Positions 8,381 through 17,314 of a stretch of 64,000 bases of DNA are shown here, in pieces (within the stretch, counting starts at the first letter, position 1; every line of letters starts with the position of its first letter). Below the pieces are notes generated by a model. It was not told where the DNA came from and did no database searches. It saw nothing but the letters and a program-made list of their open reading frames with translations. Both the position numbers and the translations under genes were made by a program. Source of the stretch: Caballeronia udeis (GTDB lineage: Bacteria > Pseudomonadota > Gammaproteobacteria > Burkholderiales > Burkholderiaceae); NCBI RefSeq assembly GCF_001544555.2, contig NZ_FCOK02000008.1, positions 1-64,000 on the forward strand, read 5' to 3'.

Positions 8381-9922
8381 CTACTCCACCTTCTCCTCCA
8401 GTTGCGCTTCAAGCCCGATGATCTTCTCCCGGCGTTCCTTTGACAGATTGCCCACTGGCGGCCCGGCAAAACTCTTGCGTACGCCCGCGCCGTACCAGAT
8501 CAGCATCAGAACCGCGAGCAACCCGACAATCACATAGATCACTTTCTCATTCGGCGGTTGAATGCCCACATAGGCAAGAATCAATGCGCCGATAACTGCC
8601 GCAACGGCGAACGGCTTCGACCACATGCCCAACTGGAAAGGACCTTTCTCGGTCCAGGTCTTGCCCTCGGCAAAGATCCCGGCGGCTACCGGCATGGCGT
8701 ACGAGATGAACAGAAACACCGCGCTGCCCGCGCTCAACACCGAGAATGCATCGCCATATAAGGTAATGACAATCGCCAGCACGGCCGATACCCAGATGGC
8801 GATGCCCGGCGTCCGGTGCGCGTTGACCTTGCGCAGGAACTTCGATCCAGGCAGGCCGCCGTCACGTGCAAACGCAAACATCATTCGCGACGTCGATGTT
8901 ACCGCGGCAAGTCCGCATACGTAGTTGATAAAAAACAGCAGCAGCTCGATGACGATCCGCAGCGGTCCCGGGATCGGCGCGAGGATCGCTTCAAAGAAGC
9001 CGGTGCCCTGCTTGATCGCGGCACCAATGTCCGGCATCACCAGCACGAACGAGCAGACCAGCACGTACCCGAACAGGGTTGACCACAGCACGGACTTCAC
9101 GATCCCGCGCGGTACATTGCGGGCCGCGTCGTGGGTTTCCTCGGACGTGTGCGCGGAAGCGTCGAAACCGGTGATCGTATAGGCGGTCAGCAGCAGCCCT
9201 GAAAGGAATGCCATTGCCATGGTTTGCGCGGGCCATTGTCCGCCATCCACGCCGGTGAAATTCTTGAAGGTCACGAGCCTCGAAAAATCCACCTTGACCG
9301 GTGAGTAGATCAATAGCGAAGCAACCAGGATCACGGTCACGACGAAGATCAGGTAACCGGAGACATCGGTGATCTTGCTTGCGATTCTGATGCCCCGATG
9401 GTTCAGGAAAGCCTGCGACGCGGTGATCAACGAAAGAAATATGGTCTGGTCCCACCAGCCGAGCGACTCGGGCTTGACGCCGAACATCGGGGCAATGAGG
9501 GTTCGGAAGAACGGGTCCCAGGTGCCGAAGTTGATGGCCGCGACCACGAACACGAGGCCCAGCAGATTAAACCAGGCGGTGAGCCAGCCCCAGGTCTTGC
9601 CGCCCAGGATCGAGCTCCAGTGATAGAGGCCGCCGGCCGTCGGATAAGACGATGCGATCTGCGCCATCGCGGCGGCCACCACCAGCGCGAAGACGGATCC
9701 GAGTGGCCAGCCCAGTCCGATCGATGCACCGCCGGCCGCGCTGAGTCCAAGCTGGAACGAGGTGATGCCGCCGGACAGGATGCAGATGAGCGAGAACGAT
9801 ACGGCGAAGTTGGAGAACGCACCCATGCGGCGGGAAAGCTCCTGCGCATAGCCCATTTTGTGCAGCAGGGAAACGTCGCTATCCGCGCTCTCTGACGCTG
9901 GAACTGCCGTATTGATGTCCAT
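8381..9922 (-). CDS. APC-family amino-acid/amine permease
   Basis: Secondary transporter of 513 residues in the inner membrane, with about 12 hydrophobic segments. The N-terminal helix region carries FSNFAVSFSLICILSGGITS, the broken-helix signature of the amino acid/choline/GABA group. The long hydrophilic tail after the last segment (residues about 485-513) ends with LEAQLEEKVE. It lies 70 bp after an SDR gene on the same strand and both face an AraC regulator related to EutR, so an amino alcohol or amine is a likely substrate. The exact substrate is not evident. Confidence 0.85.
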   Translation of the reverse strand: MDINTAVPASESADSDVSLLHKMGYAQELSRRMGAFSNFAVSFSLICILSGGITSFQLGLSAAGGASIGLGWPLGSVFALVVAAAMAQIASSYPTAGGLYHWSSILGGKTWGWLTAWFNLLGLVFVVAAINFGTWDPFFRTLIAPMFGVKPESLGWWDQTIFLSLITASQAFLNHRGIRIASKITDVSGYLIFVVTVILVASLLIYSPVKVDFSRLVTFKNFTGVDGGQWPAQTMAMAFLSGLLLTAYTITGFDASAHTSEETHDAARNVPRGIVKSVLWSTLFGYVLVCSFVLVMPDIGAAIKQGTGFFEAILAPIPGPLRIVIELLLFFINYVCGLAAVTSTSRMMFAFARDGGLPGSKFLRKVNAHRTPGIAIWVSAVLAIVITLYGDAFSVLSAGSAVFLFISYAMPVAAGIFAEGKTWTEKGPFQLGMWSKPFAVAAVIGALILAYVGIQPPNEKVIYVIVGLLAVLMLIWYGAGVRKSFAGPPVGNLSKERREKIIGLEAQLEEKVE

Positions 9923-9992
9923 GATGGTCGATCCTTATGGCTGAAGCTGCTGGTGGACGTTGGATTGGAGTGGCGAACTCATGCGGCCATAA

Positions 9993-10778
9993 TCAGGCGG
10001 CGGTGAAGCAGTTATCGACATAGAGGTGCGCGCCGTTGATGAAACTGGCGTCGTCGCTGGCGAGAAAGAGCGCTGCCTTGGCCACTTCCTCTGGCGCGCA
10101 AAGACGGCCCTGCTGAAGTGAAAGCGCGGCTTCGCTGGCATCGAAACCGTATTGCGCGAGTGCGGCGATTTCACGTTGCCCGTGCGGGGTATCGATGAAA
10201 CCCGGACATACTGCATTGCAGCGAATCCCGCGCTCGCGATACTCCACGGCGATTGCCCGCGCGAACATGGCGCATGCACCCTTGGTCGTGCAATACAGCA
10301 CTTCGAGCGGGGTCGCTGCCGTCGACGAGATCGACGCCGTGCAGACAATCGAGCCACCGCCTGTCCGAAGCATGTGCGGAATGACGGCACGGGTCATCGT
10401 GAACATGCTCTTGACGTTGACGTCCATGAGCCACTGGTAGTCCTCGTCGGTTGTTTGAAGGAACGGTTTGACGACGATGCTGCCCGCGTGATTGAACAGC
10501 ACGTCGATCGTGCCAAAGCGCTCGGCGATCAGCGCCACGGCGGTTTCAACCTGATCGGTCTTTGCCACATCCGCCTTGAAGAACTCGGCCACGCCGCCGC
10601 TCTCGCGAATCTGTGCTGCGACCTGGGTGCCGGCTTCGGCGTTGATATCGACGACCGCCACCTGTGCGCCCTCCCTGGCGAACAAGACGGAGGCCGCGCC
10701 GCCGCAACCGGTGGCCCCGCCCGACACGATCGCGACCTTGCCCGCGAGTTTTCCGCCAACAGACTCGGATTTGCCCAT
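9993..10778 (-). CDS. Short-chain dehydrogenase/reductase
   Basis: Cytoplasmic NAD(P)-dependent oxidoreductase of 261 residues. It has the Rossmann glycine motif in a slightly unusual form (SGGATGCGGAAS, about residues 19-30), the NHAG motif near residue 93, catalytic Ser in TASIS and the Tyr-x-x-x-Lys in LYCTTKGA. It is the first gene of a two-gene operon with the APC permease and is divergent from the EutR-like regulator. It probably oxidises an alcohol produced from the imported compound. Confidence 0.85.
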   Translation of the reverse strand: MGKSESVGGKLAGKVAIVSGGATGCGGAASVLFAREGAQVAVVDINAEAGTQVAAQIRESGGVAEFFKADVAKTDQVETAVALIAERFGTIDVLFNHAGSIVVKPFLQTTDEDYQWLMDVNVKSMFTMTRAVIPHMLRTGGGSIVCTASISSTAATPLEVLYCTTKGACAMFARAIAVEYRERGIRCNAVCPGFIDTPHGQREIAALAQYGFDASEAALSLQQGRLCAPEEVAKAALFLASDDASFINGAHLYVDNCFTAA

Positions 10779-11055
10779 TCCTGACCTCTCGTTGTTTATC
10801 CTTTATTTAGGCTAGGCGCGACACAATTTACGCACTATCCGAAATTGGCAATGGGGCGGGACAAACCGCGAAAAAACTGCAAACTGCGCCATGCAGAGGC
10901 TCGAAGGCCCTGAGGGAAGGGTTTTCAGCGATGGGCGGGCGGACGCGCGACGCTTACCGTGGCGCACGGTGCGGGGCCAGGGCGGTCAGAATGACTGGCA
11001 GGGAATTTTGGTCGTTTACACTTTTTTGACGCTTACCGTCCGCCAAGGAGTTTGT

Positions 11056-12036
11056 ATGGAAGCGGTCCAACCGGTGCGTCCGGCCGTTGATATTCATTGC
11101 TGCCGGAGCATTGACGAGCAGGCCAGGCTGCTCGAAAGCTGGAACCAGACCTACTGCCAGATCTCGCGGGGTGCCTTCGACGGCTCTGTCAGTTCCGTGC
11201 GCGCGGGCGCGGTGCACATCCTTGTTGAACGGATGAACCGGACGGTGTACCAGCGCGGTTGCGTCGATGCATCGCGGATCGCCGTGGGCATTCCGTTCCA
11301 GCTCGAAGGCCACGCGTTGTTATGCGGGCAGGTGAGTCATCTCGACGGCCTGCATGTCTTCTCGGGCCCGGGAGGGTTCGAATTTCTGTCGCCCGACAAA
11401 CATGTGGTCGTGAATCTGGAGATAGCGCCGCTGGAACTGTCCGACCCGCTGCTTCGGCTTGCGTTGGACAACGTTCAGCAAGCGCTCGGGGATCAGCCCG
11501 GGGTGCTCAATGCCGATCCGGCACGGTTGCAGGCGTTCAGGAGCACGCTGGCGCGTCTGCTGGACACCGTTACGTCCTCACCTTCCTTGCTCGCCGATGC
11601 GCGGGTGTGCGCGAGTTTTGAGCGGTCGGTGATTGTGGGTCTGTCCGAATTGCTTCTTGATGTCAGCGATACCGACACGCGTACCGGGCCGTCGCGCAAC
11701 TGGAAGCTGGTGGGCGCCGTGCGCGAACTGGTGGAAGCGTCGGCGGATTGCCCGCTGTCGGTCGCCGACCTGTGCTTGCGGCTGGGTGTCAGCCGGCGCA
11801 CGGTCCAGTATGCATTCGATGAAATCCTCGGCACGAATCCGGCGTCGTATCTGCGCGCCGTGCGGCTTGATCACGTCCGCAAGGACCTGCTGCACGCCGG
11901 CTCGGTCACCGACGCGGCGACTCGCTGGGGCTTCTGGCACTTCGGCCATTTCTCCAATGATTATCGCGAGCAGTTTGGTGAATTGCCGTCGGAGACATTA
12001 CGAAGGTTGCGGGGGGTGCGCCCGGGGCGCGGGTGA
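11056..12036 (+). CDS. AraC-family regulator, EutR-like
   Basis: Predicted activator of 326 residues. The start at 11056 has AAGGAG 5 nt ahead; the longer frame from 10891 lacks a good site. The C-terminal double HTH (about residues 235-320) reads LGVSRRTVQYAFDEILG and then AATRWGFWHFGHFSNDYREQ, which closely follows the wording of EutR, the ethanolamine/B12-responsive regulator. The N-terminal half is a cupin-like sensing domain with no cysteine-rich or obvious ligand motif. It is divergent from the SDR/APC-permease operon, its likely target. Confidence 0.8.
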   Translation: MEAVQPVRPAVDIHCCRSIDEQARLLESWNQTYCQISRGAFDGSVSSVRAGAVHILVERMNRTVYQRGCVDASRIAVGIPFQLEGHALLCGQVSHLDGLHVFSGPGGFEFLSPDKHVVVNLEIAPLELSDPLLRLALDNVQQALGDQPGVLNADPARLQAFRSTLARLLDTVTSSPSLLADARVCASFERSVIVGLSELLLDVSDTDTRTGPSRNWKLVGAVRELVEASADCPLSVADLCLRLGVSRRTVQYAFDEILGTNPASYLRAVRLDHVRKDLLHAGSVTDAATRWGFWHFGHFSNDYREQFGELPSETLRRLRGVRPGRG

Positions 12037-12083
12037 GGGTTTGGGGTTGGCAGGTGGTTTTGGGGGTAGTGGTCGGAGTCAGG

Positions 12084-12933
12084 GCCGGGGTGCCAGGTTC
12101 TTGCGTTAGCGGTCGGAGTCAATGCCGGGTTGCTGCTTTCGGCCTTGGCGGTCTGCCTGAGTCGGATTTTCTCTTTATCACTATTAGCCACTGCGCGTGG
12201 CGGCGCGTCATTTCTTGGTCCTTAGCGACAAAGAAACGAAGCAAAGAAAACGCTTTAACCGCACTACCCTAAGTGTCCACAGCGTGCAGTTCCCATTCAT
12301 AGGTGCCCCAAAAGCGCGGTGCTCGCCAGAGCGACGGATGTGTGAACCCCTCCTTCTCCGAACACGGATACCCACACGCTTCGCCACCAGTGATTGAACC
12401 TGCCCAAGGTTCACCCCGCGCTATCCGCGAAAAACCTCCCACCGAATTTGTATGGATAACGAACCATATTGCTAACCCATCAAGAAATGAGGCCGCAAAA
12501 AATGCGCAGGGCCGCTATTTACGAAAATAACGGTGCAGCGCACGCGACGAACCCGCCAAGATGTGACGCAGTAAATGCACGTGAAGCCGTGCTGGTCAGT
12601 GGGCTTTCGTGCTTGCCCGAGAGCACTGGTGGCGAAGCGTGTTCATGTCAGGATTCGCGAGAAGGAGGGGTTCAAACATCCGTGGCTCTGGCGAGCACCG
12701 TGCTTTTGGGGCACCCATGAATGGGAACTGCACGCTGTGGACACTTAGGGTAGTGCGGTGAAAGCGTTTTCTTTGCTTCGTTTCTTTGTCGCTAAGGACC
12801 AAGAAATGACGTGCCGCCACGCACAGTGGCTAATAGTGATAAAGAGAAAATCCGACTCAGGCAGACCGCCAAGGCCGAAAGCAGCAACCCGGCATTGACT
12901 CCGACCGCTAACGCAAGAACCTGGCACCCCGGC
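12084..12933. repeat. Large inverted repeat, two ~310-bp arms around a 231-bp spacer
   Basis: The left arm 12084-12392 and right arm 12624-12933 are near-exact reverse complements over most of their length. Shared blocks include the palindrome-facing ends GCCGGGGTGCCAGG, the TTTCTTTGTCGCTAAGGACC block and, at the inner ends, CACTGGTGGCGAAGCG. Mismatches rise only in the inner 30-40 bp. Each arm contains short open frames in the same relative position (such as the one at 12197-12397 and its mirror 12596-12820), but these have no recognisable domain and are best seen as repeat sequence. No transposase is present. It resembles a dispersed Burkholderiaceae intergenic repeat present here as an inverted pair. 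Confidence 0.85.
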
Positions 12934-12935
12934 AC

Positions 12936-13062
12936 AAACCCCAACCGCTAACCCCGGAACCTGGCACCACCCCCGACCCCGACCCCGCCCCCCAACGACC
13001 AACCGCCCCCCAAAAAACCCAAAACCCCAAGCCCCCAAGCCCCATCCACCGACACAAGCAAA
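12936..13062. repeat. C-rich low-complexity tract
   Basis: The + strand here is a run of short C-tracts separated by A (blocks such as ACCCCGACCCCG, CGCCCCCCAACG and CCCCCCAAAAAACCC). The left outer flank of the inverted repeat (about 12030-12075) has the complementary G-rich character (GGTTTGGGGTTGG). The G-rich strand could form quadruplex structures. No gene is visible in it. Confidence 0.6.
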
Positions 13063-13151
13063 ATTTCTTATTGGCTCTGGCACCGAAATGCCCAACCACC
13101 GGCGCGGATCGGCCTAAACTAAAAGCCCAGACCTCCACTAGCGAGGAGACC

Positions 13152-14228
13152 ATGCGCTCCCTCTTGCTTGCGCTCGCCCTGGCGTGTTTTGTTCCTTATG
13201 CCGGCGCGCAACAGCCGCCGCTATACGAGCAATCCGGCGACTTCGTGGCTACCGGCTTCCACTTCGAAGACGGCTCTTCTCTACCCCAGGTCACGCTTCA
13301 CTACGTCACGCTCGGCGTGCCCCATTGCGACGGCAAAGGCCACTTCACCAACGTTGTCCTGCTGCTCCATGGCACGACCGACGCCGGCCGCGCGTTCCTC
13401 ACGGCAGCCATGCGCCAGGAACTGTTCGGCCCCGGGCAGCCGCTCGATGCCACCCGCTATTTCATCATCATTCCGGACGGGCTCGGACGGGGCGGCTCAA
13501 GCAAACCCAGCGACGGGCTGCGGGCGAAGTTTCCCGAATACGGATACAACGACATCGTCCAGGCGCAGTACCTGCTCGTCACGCACGGACTGGGCATCGA
13601 CCACTTGCGCCTGGTGCTCGGCACCTCGATGGGCGGCATGCAGACGTGGTTATGGGGCGAACGGTATCCGGACATGATGGACGGCCTCATGCCGATCGCG
13701 AGCCAACCGGTTGCACTCACCGGACGCAATGGTTTCTGGCGGCAAATGATTATCGACGCCATCCGGCGGGACCCTGACTGGAACGACGGCAACTACCTGC
13801 GCCAGCCCATTCAATGGTTGCGCGCCATGCCGGTCTTTACGCTGATCACGAAGAACCCCGCACGCATGCAGGCGTTGTCGCCCACGCCCGGCACCTCACG
13901 ATGGTCCTACGACGCCGCCGTGTACAGCGGTCGCCAATACGACGCCAACGACGTGATGTACTGGTTCGAAGCGTCGTGGGACTACAACCCGGAAGCCGCG
14001 CTTGGGAAGATCAAGGCGCCGCTCTTCGCCCTGAATTTCTCCGACGACCTGCTTAACCCGACCGATCTGGGCATCATGCAACGTCTTGTTCCGCGCGTGC
14101 CGCATGGACGCTTCGTCGAGATGCCGGAGAGCGAGCGTTCCTACGGGAACGAGACGATCGAGCATCCCGAGGTATGGAAAAACTATGTGGCGGAGTTTCT
14201 CCAGACCCTGCCGCAAGAGGCGCCATGA
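13152..14228 (+). CDS. Secreted alpha/beta hydrolase, MetX/homoserine-acyltransferase-like
   Basis: Predicted exported protein of 358 residues. The start at 13152 follows GAGGAG and gives a Sec signal peptide (LLLALALACFVPYAGA, cleavage about residue 19). The alpha/beta hydrolase core shows LLLHGTTDAG (71-80), the nucleophile elbow LGTSMGG with Ser159, and the acid loop NFSDDLLNPTD (295-305). Where most relatives have a Gly-His pair bearing the catalytic His, this protein has YGNETIEHPE (331-340), so the His is either His338 or lost. A periplasmic location argues against methionine synthesis; ester or lactone hydrolysis is more likely. It stands alone before a convergent aldolase gene. Confidence 0.78.
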   Translation: MRSLLLALALACFVPYAGAQQPPLYEQSGDFVATGFHFEDGSSLPQVTLHYVTLGVPHCDGKGHFTNVVLLLHGTTDAGRAFLTAAMRQELFGPGQPLDATRYFIIIPDGLGRGGSSKPSDGLRAKFPEYGYNDIVQAQYLLVTHGLGIDHLRLVLGTSMGGMQTWLWGERYPDMMDGLMPIASQPVALTGRNGFWRQMIIDAIRRDPDWNDGNYLRQPIQWLRAMPVFTLITKNPARMQALSPTPGTSRWSYDAAVYSGRQYDANDVMYWFEASWDYNPEAALGKIKAPLFALNFSDDLLNPTDLGIMQRLVPRVPHGRFVEMPESERSYGNETIEHPEVWKNYVAEFLQTLPQEAP

Positions 14229-14246
14229 AGCCGGTCGAGCAAAAGG

Positions 14247-14915
14247 CTAACCCCCCATCATCTTCGTCTCCTGCGGACCGATCCATTCGCGATCAAAGCG
14301 GCCCTCGGCAATGGAACGCAACGCAGCCGCTTCCTTGTTCGCCTGCCGCTGCGCCCCTTCGATGACCGCCGCCACGTCGCCGGGCGCTATGGCGAGGACA
14401 CCGTCTTCATCGCCTACGATGATGTCGCCGGGCTGCACCACCATGCCGCCGACGCTGACCGTCACATTGACCTCGCCCGGACCGTTCTTATAAGGTCCGC
14501 GATGCGTCGCGGCACGCGCATAGACGGGGAAGTCGTGTTCGCGAATGGCGCCCACGTCGCGGATCGCACCGTCGATAACCAGACCCTGCACGCCGAGGCT
14601 TTCGGCATAGGTCGCCATGATTTCGCCCATCAGCGCCTGCGTAACATCACCGCCGCCGTCGATCACCAGCACGTCGCCGGGACGGCAAAAATCGAATGCG
14701 CGATGAATGGCGAGGTTGTCGCCGGGGCGGGTGCGCACGGTCACCGCCGTGCCGACCATGGGCTTGGGGCGGTGATACGGCACGAGCCCGATCGTGCCGC
14801 TGGCACGCGCCATGTTGTCGCTGAGCAGCGAGACGGCGAGGCCGCGCAGCGTCTCCAGTATCTCGGGGCTGGCTTGCGCGGCCGACGCATGACGGCGCCA
14901 TCCGGGTGGATTCAT
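14247..14915 (-). CDS. RraA-like 4-carboxy-4-hydroxy-2-oxoadipate aldolase (LigK/GalC type)
   Basis: Class II pyruvate aldolase family, about 222 residues. AAGGAG abuts an ATG at 14924, so the ATG at 14915 (or GTG at 14918) is better spaced. Motifs are VLVIDGGGDVTQALMGE, GLVIDGAIRD and GDIIVGDEDGV, the metal- and substrate-binding segments of HMG/CHA aldolases. In the protocatechuate 4,5-cleavage and gallate pathways this enzyme splits 4-carboxy-4-hydroxy-2-oxoadipate to pyruvate and oxaloacetate. It follows the LigJ-like hydratase by only a few bases, which strongly supports that role over RNase E inhibition. Confidence 0.82.
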   Translation of the reverse strand: MNPPGWRRHASAAQASPEILETLRGLAVSLLSDNMARASGTIGLVPYHRPKPMVGTAVTVRTRPGDNLAIHRAFDFCRPGDVLVIDGGGDVTQALMGEIMATYAESLGVQGLVIDGAIRDVGAIREHDFPVYARAATHRGPYKNGPGEVNVTVSVGGMVVQPGDIIVGDEDGVLAIAPGDVAAVIEGAQRQANKEAAALRSIAEGRFDREWIGPQETKMMGG

Positions 14916-14929
14916 CACGGTCATCTCCT

Positions 14930-15952
14930 TCAGGAAAGCTGATGATTGAGCTGGTTTGACAAACGCCCGTACACGGCACGCGCATTGTCCTCATAGATGC
15001 GCTGGCGATCGGCCGGCGTGAGCCAGGGGATCGCGTCGATATAGCGGCGGGTATCGTCGTAGTAGTGGCCGGTCTCGGGGTCGATGCCCTGGACCGCGCC
15101 GATCGTCTCCGACGCAAACAGGATGTTCTCGACCGGGATCACCTTCGCCAGCAGGTCGGTGCCGGGCTGGTGGTACACGCAGGTATCGAAGAACACGTTC
15201 TTGAGCAGATAGTCCTTGAGCAGCGGCCGCTTCATGTCCTGAGCGAGCCCGCGGTAACGCCCCCAGTGGTATGGCACGGCGCCGCCGCCGTGGGGAATGA
15301 TGAAACGCAAGGCCGGAAAATCGGCGAACAGGTCCGCTGTCAGCAATTGCATGAACGCCGAGGTGTCGCCGTTGATGTAATGCGCGCCGGTCGCATGGAA
15401 GTTGGGGTTGCACGACGAGGAAACATGGATCATGGCCGGCACGTCCAGCTCGACCATTGCTTCGTAGAGCGGATACCAGGAGCGGTCGGTCAGCGGCGGC
15501 CCGGTCCAGTAACCGCCGGATGGGTCCGGGTTGAGATTGCAGCCTATGAAACCAAGTTGCTCGACACATCGGCGCAACTCGGGAATGCAGTTTTCGGGTG
15601 GCACGCCGGGCGCCTGCGGCAACTGGCAGACACCCACGAAGTTGCGCGGAAACATCTGGCACACGCGATGAACCAGGTCATTGCTTTCCTGCGACCAATG
15701 CGCGTTGGCATCGGCGCCGGCCAGGTGATGACCCATGCCGGCGGCCCGTGGCGAAAAGATCGTGAGATCCGTGCCGCGCTCCCGTTGAATGCGCAACTGT
15801 CCCGATTCAATGCTCTCGCGAATCCGCTCGTCCGTGATGACGGGGCGCGGCGGCGGGGACGTGCCGTCCTTGAGCGCCGCGATCTGGGCGGCGCGCCAGG
15901 CTTCATGCTCGCGCGGGGAGGTCGTGTAGTGACCGTGACAATCGATGATCAT
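14930..15952 (-). CDS. ligJ: 4-oxalomesaconate hydratase-like amidohydrolase (LigJ type)
   Basis: Metal-dependent amidohydrolase-fold enzyme, 340 residues from ATG 15952 (a TTG at 15970 is the alternative). It begins MIIDCHGHYT with the metal pair His6/His8, and has GFIGCNLNPDPSGG, AMIHVSSSCNPNFHATGAHY, IIPHGGGAVPYHWGRYRG and VFFDTCVYHQPG. These segments match what I recall of LigJ, which hydrates 4-oxalomesaconate in the protocatechuate meta-cleavage pathway. It sits between an MFS importer and the LigK-like aldolase in one operon. No ring-cleaving dioxygenase (LigAB) or LigC/LigI is in the window. Related decarboxylases of this superfamily are the main alternative. Confidence 0.8.
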   Translation of the reverse strand: MIIDCHGHYTTSPREHEAWRAAQIAALKDGTSPPPRPVITDERIRESIESGQLRIQRERGTDLTIFSPRAAGMGHHLAGADANAHWSQESNDLVHRVCQMFPRNFVGVCQLPQAPGVPPENCIPELRRCVEQLGFIGCNLNPDPSGGYWTGPPLTDRSWYPLYEAMVELDVPAMIHVSSSCNPNFHATGAHYINGDTSAFMQLLTADLFADFPALRFIIPHGGGAVPYHWGRYRGLAQDMKRPLLKDYLLKNVFFDTCVYHQPGTDLLAKVIPVENILFASETIGAVQGIDPETGHYYDDTRRYIDAIPWLTPADRQRIYEDNARAVYGRLSNQLNHQLS

Positions 15953-15985
15953 TGCGGGTTTCCAGATCAAGGTTCAATGAGAGGT

Positions 15986-17314
15986 TCAATGAAGGTGGCC
16001 GGCACGGGAGTCGCCGGCCGGCAGTGCATCCGTCTCGTCCTCCGGAGGCGTGACCCGCATGACCAGCGCAATGACGGTTGCCACCACCAGGAAGGCCGCT
16101 ATGGTCAGGAGTGCGAGCTTGAAGTTGCCCGTGGCGCTGCGTACCAGCCCGATGCTCCAGGGGCCGACGAGTCCGCCGAACTGCGCGACGGTGTTGATCA
16201 GGGCGATCGTCGCGGCGCCGGCGGCGCCGGTCCTGAACGAAGAGGCGAGGCTCCAGAACAGCGGGTTGCCGGCATAGATGAAAAGCCCGGTCACGCACAG
16301 GAGCGCATAGGCGATCACCGGATTCGGCGCATAAGCGCTGCCCGCAATGGCGAGCGCGCTCATCCCGTACACGAACGCAAGGTGCTTCTTCCGGTCACCG
16401 GTCCGGTCGGAACTGCGGCTGATCAGCAGCGTGCCAAGAACACCCAGGAGCGGCGGGGCGGCGGACAGGAAACCCACTTCGAGGTTGCTCAGGTTGCCCA
16501 GGCTCTTGACGATCTGCGGCAACCACAGGAACAGGCCATAAACGCCCACGAGCGCGCAGCCGAACAAGCACGCGAGGCTCCATACGCGGATGTCGCTGGC
16601 GACCCGCAGCATCGGGAAATGCTTGTCGGCCCCCAGGGCCTCGCGTTCTTTCGTCAGCGTGGACTCGAGCCACTGCTTTTGCGGGTCGGTCAGCCAGCTG
16701 GCGTCAGCGGGGCGCTCGGTCATCAGGCGCAGCGTCAGGAGGCCAAGGAGCATGGCCGGGACCCCTTCCATGATGAACATCCACTGCCATCCCTGCAGGC
16801 CTAGCGGTCCATTTGCGTAGGTCATGAGCGCAGTTGAAATCGGGCCGCCGAGCACAGCCGAGAACGAGCCGGCGATGATGTAACCCCCCACGGCACGTGC
16901 GCGGTAACGCTGCGGGAACCACTTTGTCAGGTACACGGCCACGCCCGGAAGAAACCCGGCTTCCATCACGCCCAGCAGGAAGCGGAGTACGTAGAAGCTG
17001 TATTCGTTGAACACGAAGGCGGTCGCGGCGGCAACGGCTCCCCACGTCAGCAGGATGCGGGCAATCCAGCGCCGCGCGCCAACGCGATGGAGCAGCAGGT
17101 TGCTGGGCACTTCGAGAAGCATGTAGCCGACGAAAAAAATGCTGCCGGCGAAGCCGAACACGGCCGGGCTGAAGCCTAGCTGCTTGTTCATGTCGAGCGC
17201 GGCAAAACCGATGTTTATCCGGTCAAGATAATTGAAGAACATCATGGCGAAGAGCAACGGCATGAGGCGGCCATAGACTCGCCGCATGGTGGCGCTTTCG
17301 ATCGGGTCGATCAT
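15986..17314 (-). CDS. MFS transporter, anion:cation symporter family
   Basis: Inner-membrane importer of 442 residues with about 12 hydrophobic segments. The start at 17314 has AGGAGACATTG ahead. The early motif FFNYLDRINIGFAALDMNKQLG and the central loop with a long hydrophilic stretch (about 195-235) fit the ACS family that takes up phthalate, tartrate, galactarate and hydroxybenzoates. It is the first gene of the LigJ/LigK-like operon, so a carboxylated aromatic such as protocatechuate or gallate, or a tricarboxylic intermediate, is likely. Confidence 0.85.
   Translation of the reverse strand: MIDPIESATMRRVYGRLMPLLFAMMFFNYLDRINIGFAALDMNKQLGFSPAVFGFAGSIFFVGYMLLEVPSNLLLHRVGARRWIARILLTWGAVAAATAFVFNEYSFYVLRFLLGVMEAGFLPGVAVYLTKWFPQRYRARAVGGYIIAGSFSAVLGGPISTALMTYANGPLGLQGWQWMFIMEGVPAMLLGLLTLRLMTERPADASWLTDPQKQWLESTLTKEREALGADKHFPMLRVASDIRVWSLACLFGCALVGVYGLFLWLPQIVKSLGNLSNLEVGFLSAAPPLLGVLGTLLISRSSDRTGDRKKHLAFVYGMSALAIAGSAYAPNPVIAYALLCVTGLFIYAGNPLFWSLASSFRTGAAGAATIALINTVAQFGGLVGPWSIGLVRSATGNFKLALLTIAAFLVVATVIALVMRVTPPEDETDALPAGDSRAGHLH

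Noticed and set aside
12033..13153. Short open frames in the inverted repeat region (such as 12197-12397, 12596-12820 and 12745-13095)
   Set aside because: They occur as mirror images because the arms are inverted copies, have no domain, and lack good ribosome sites. Treated as repeat sequence.
15065..16804. 579-codon open frame on the + strand
   Set aside because: Antisense to the LigJ-like and MFS genes; no motif, composition typical of a shadow frame.
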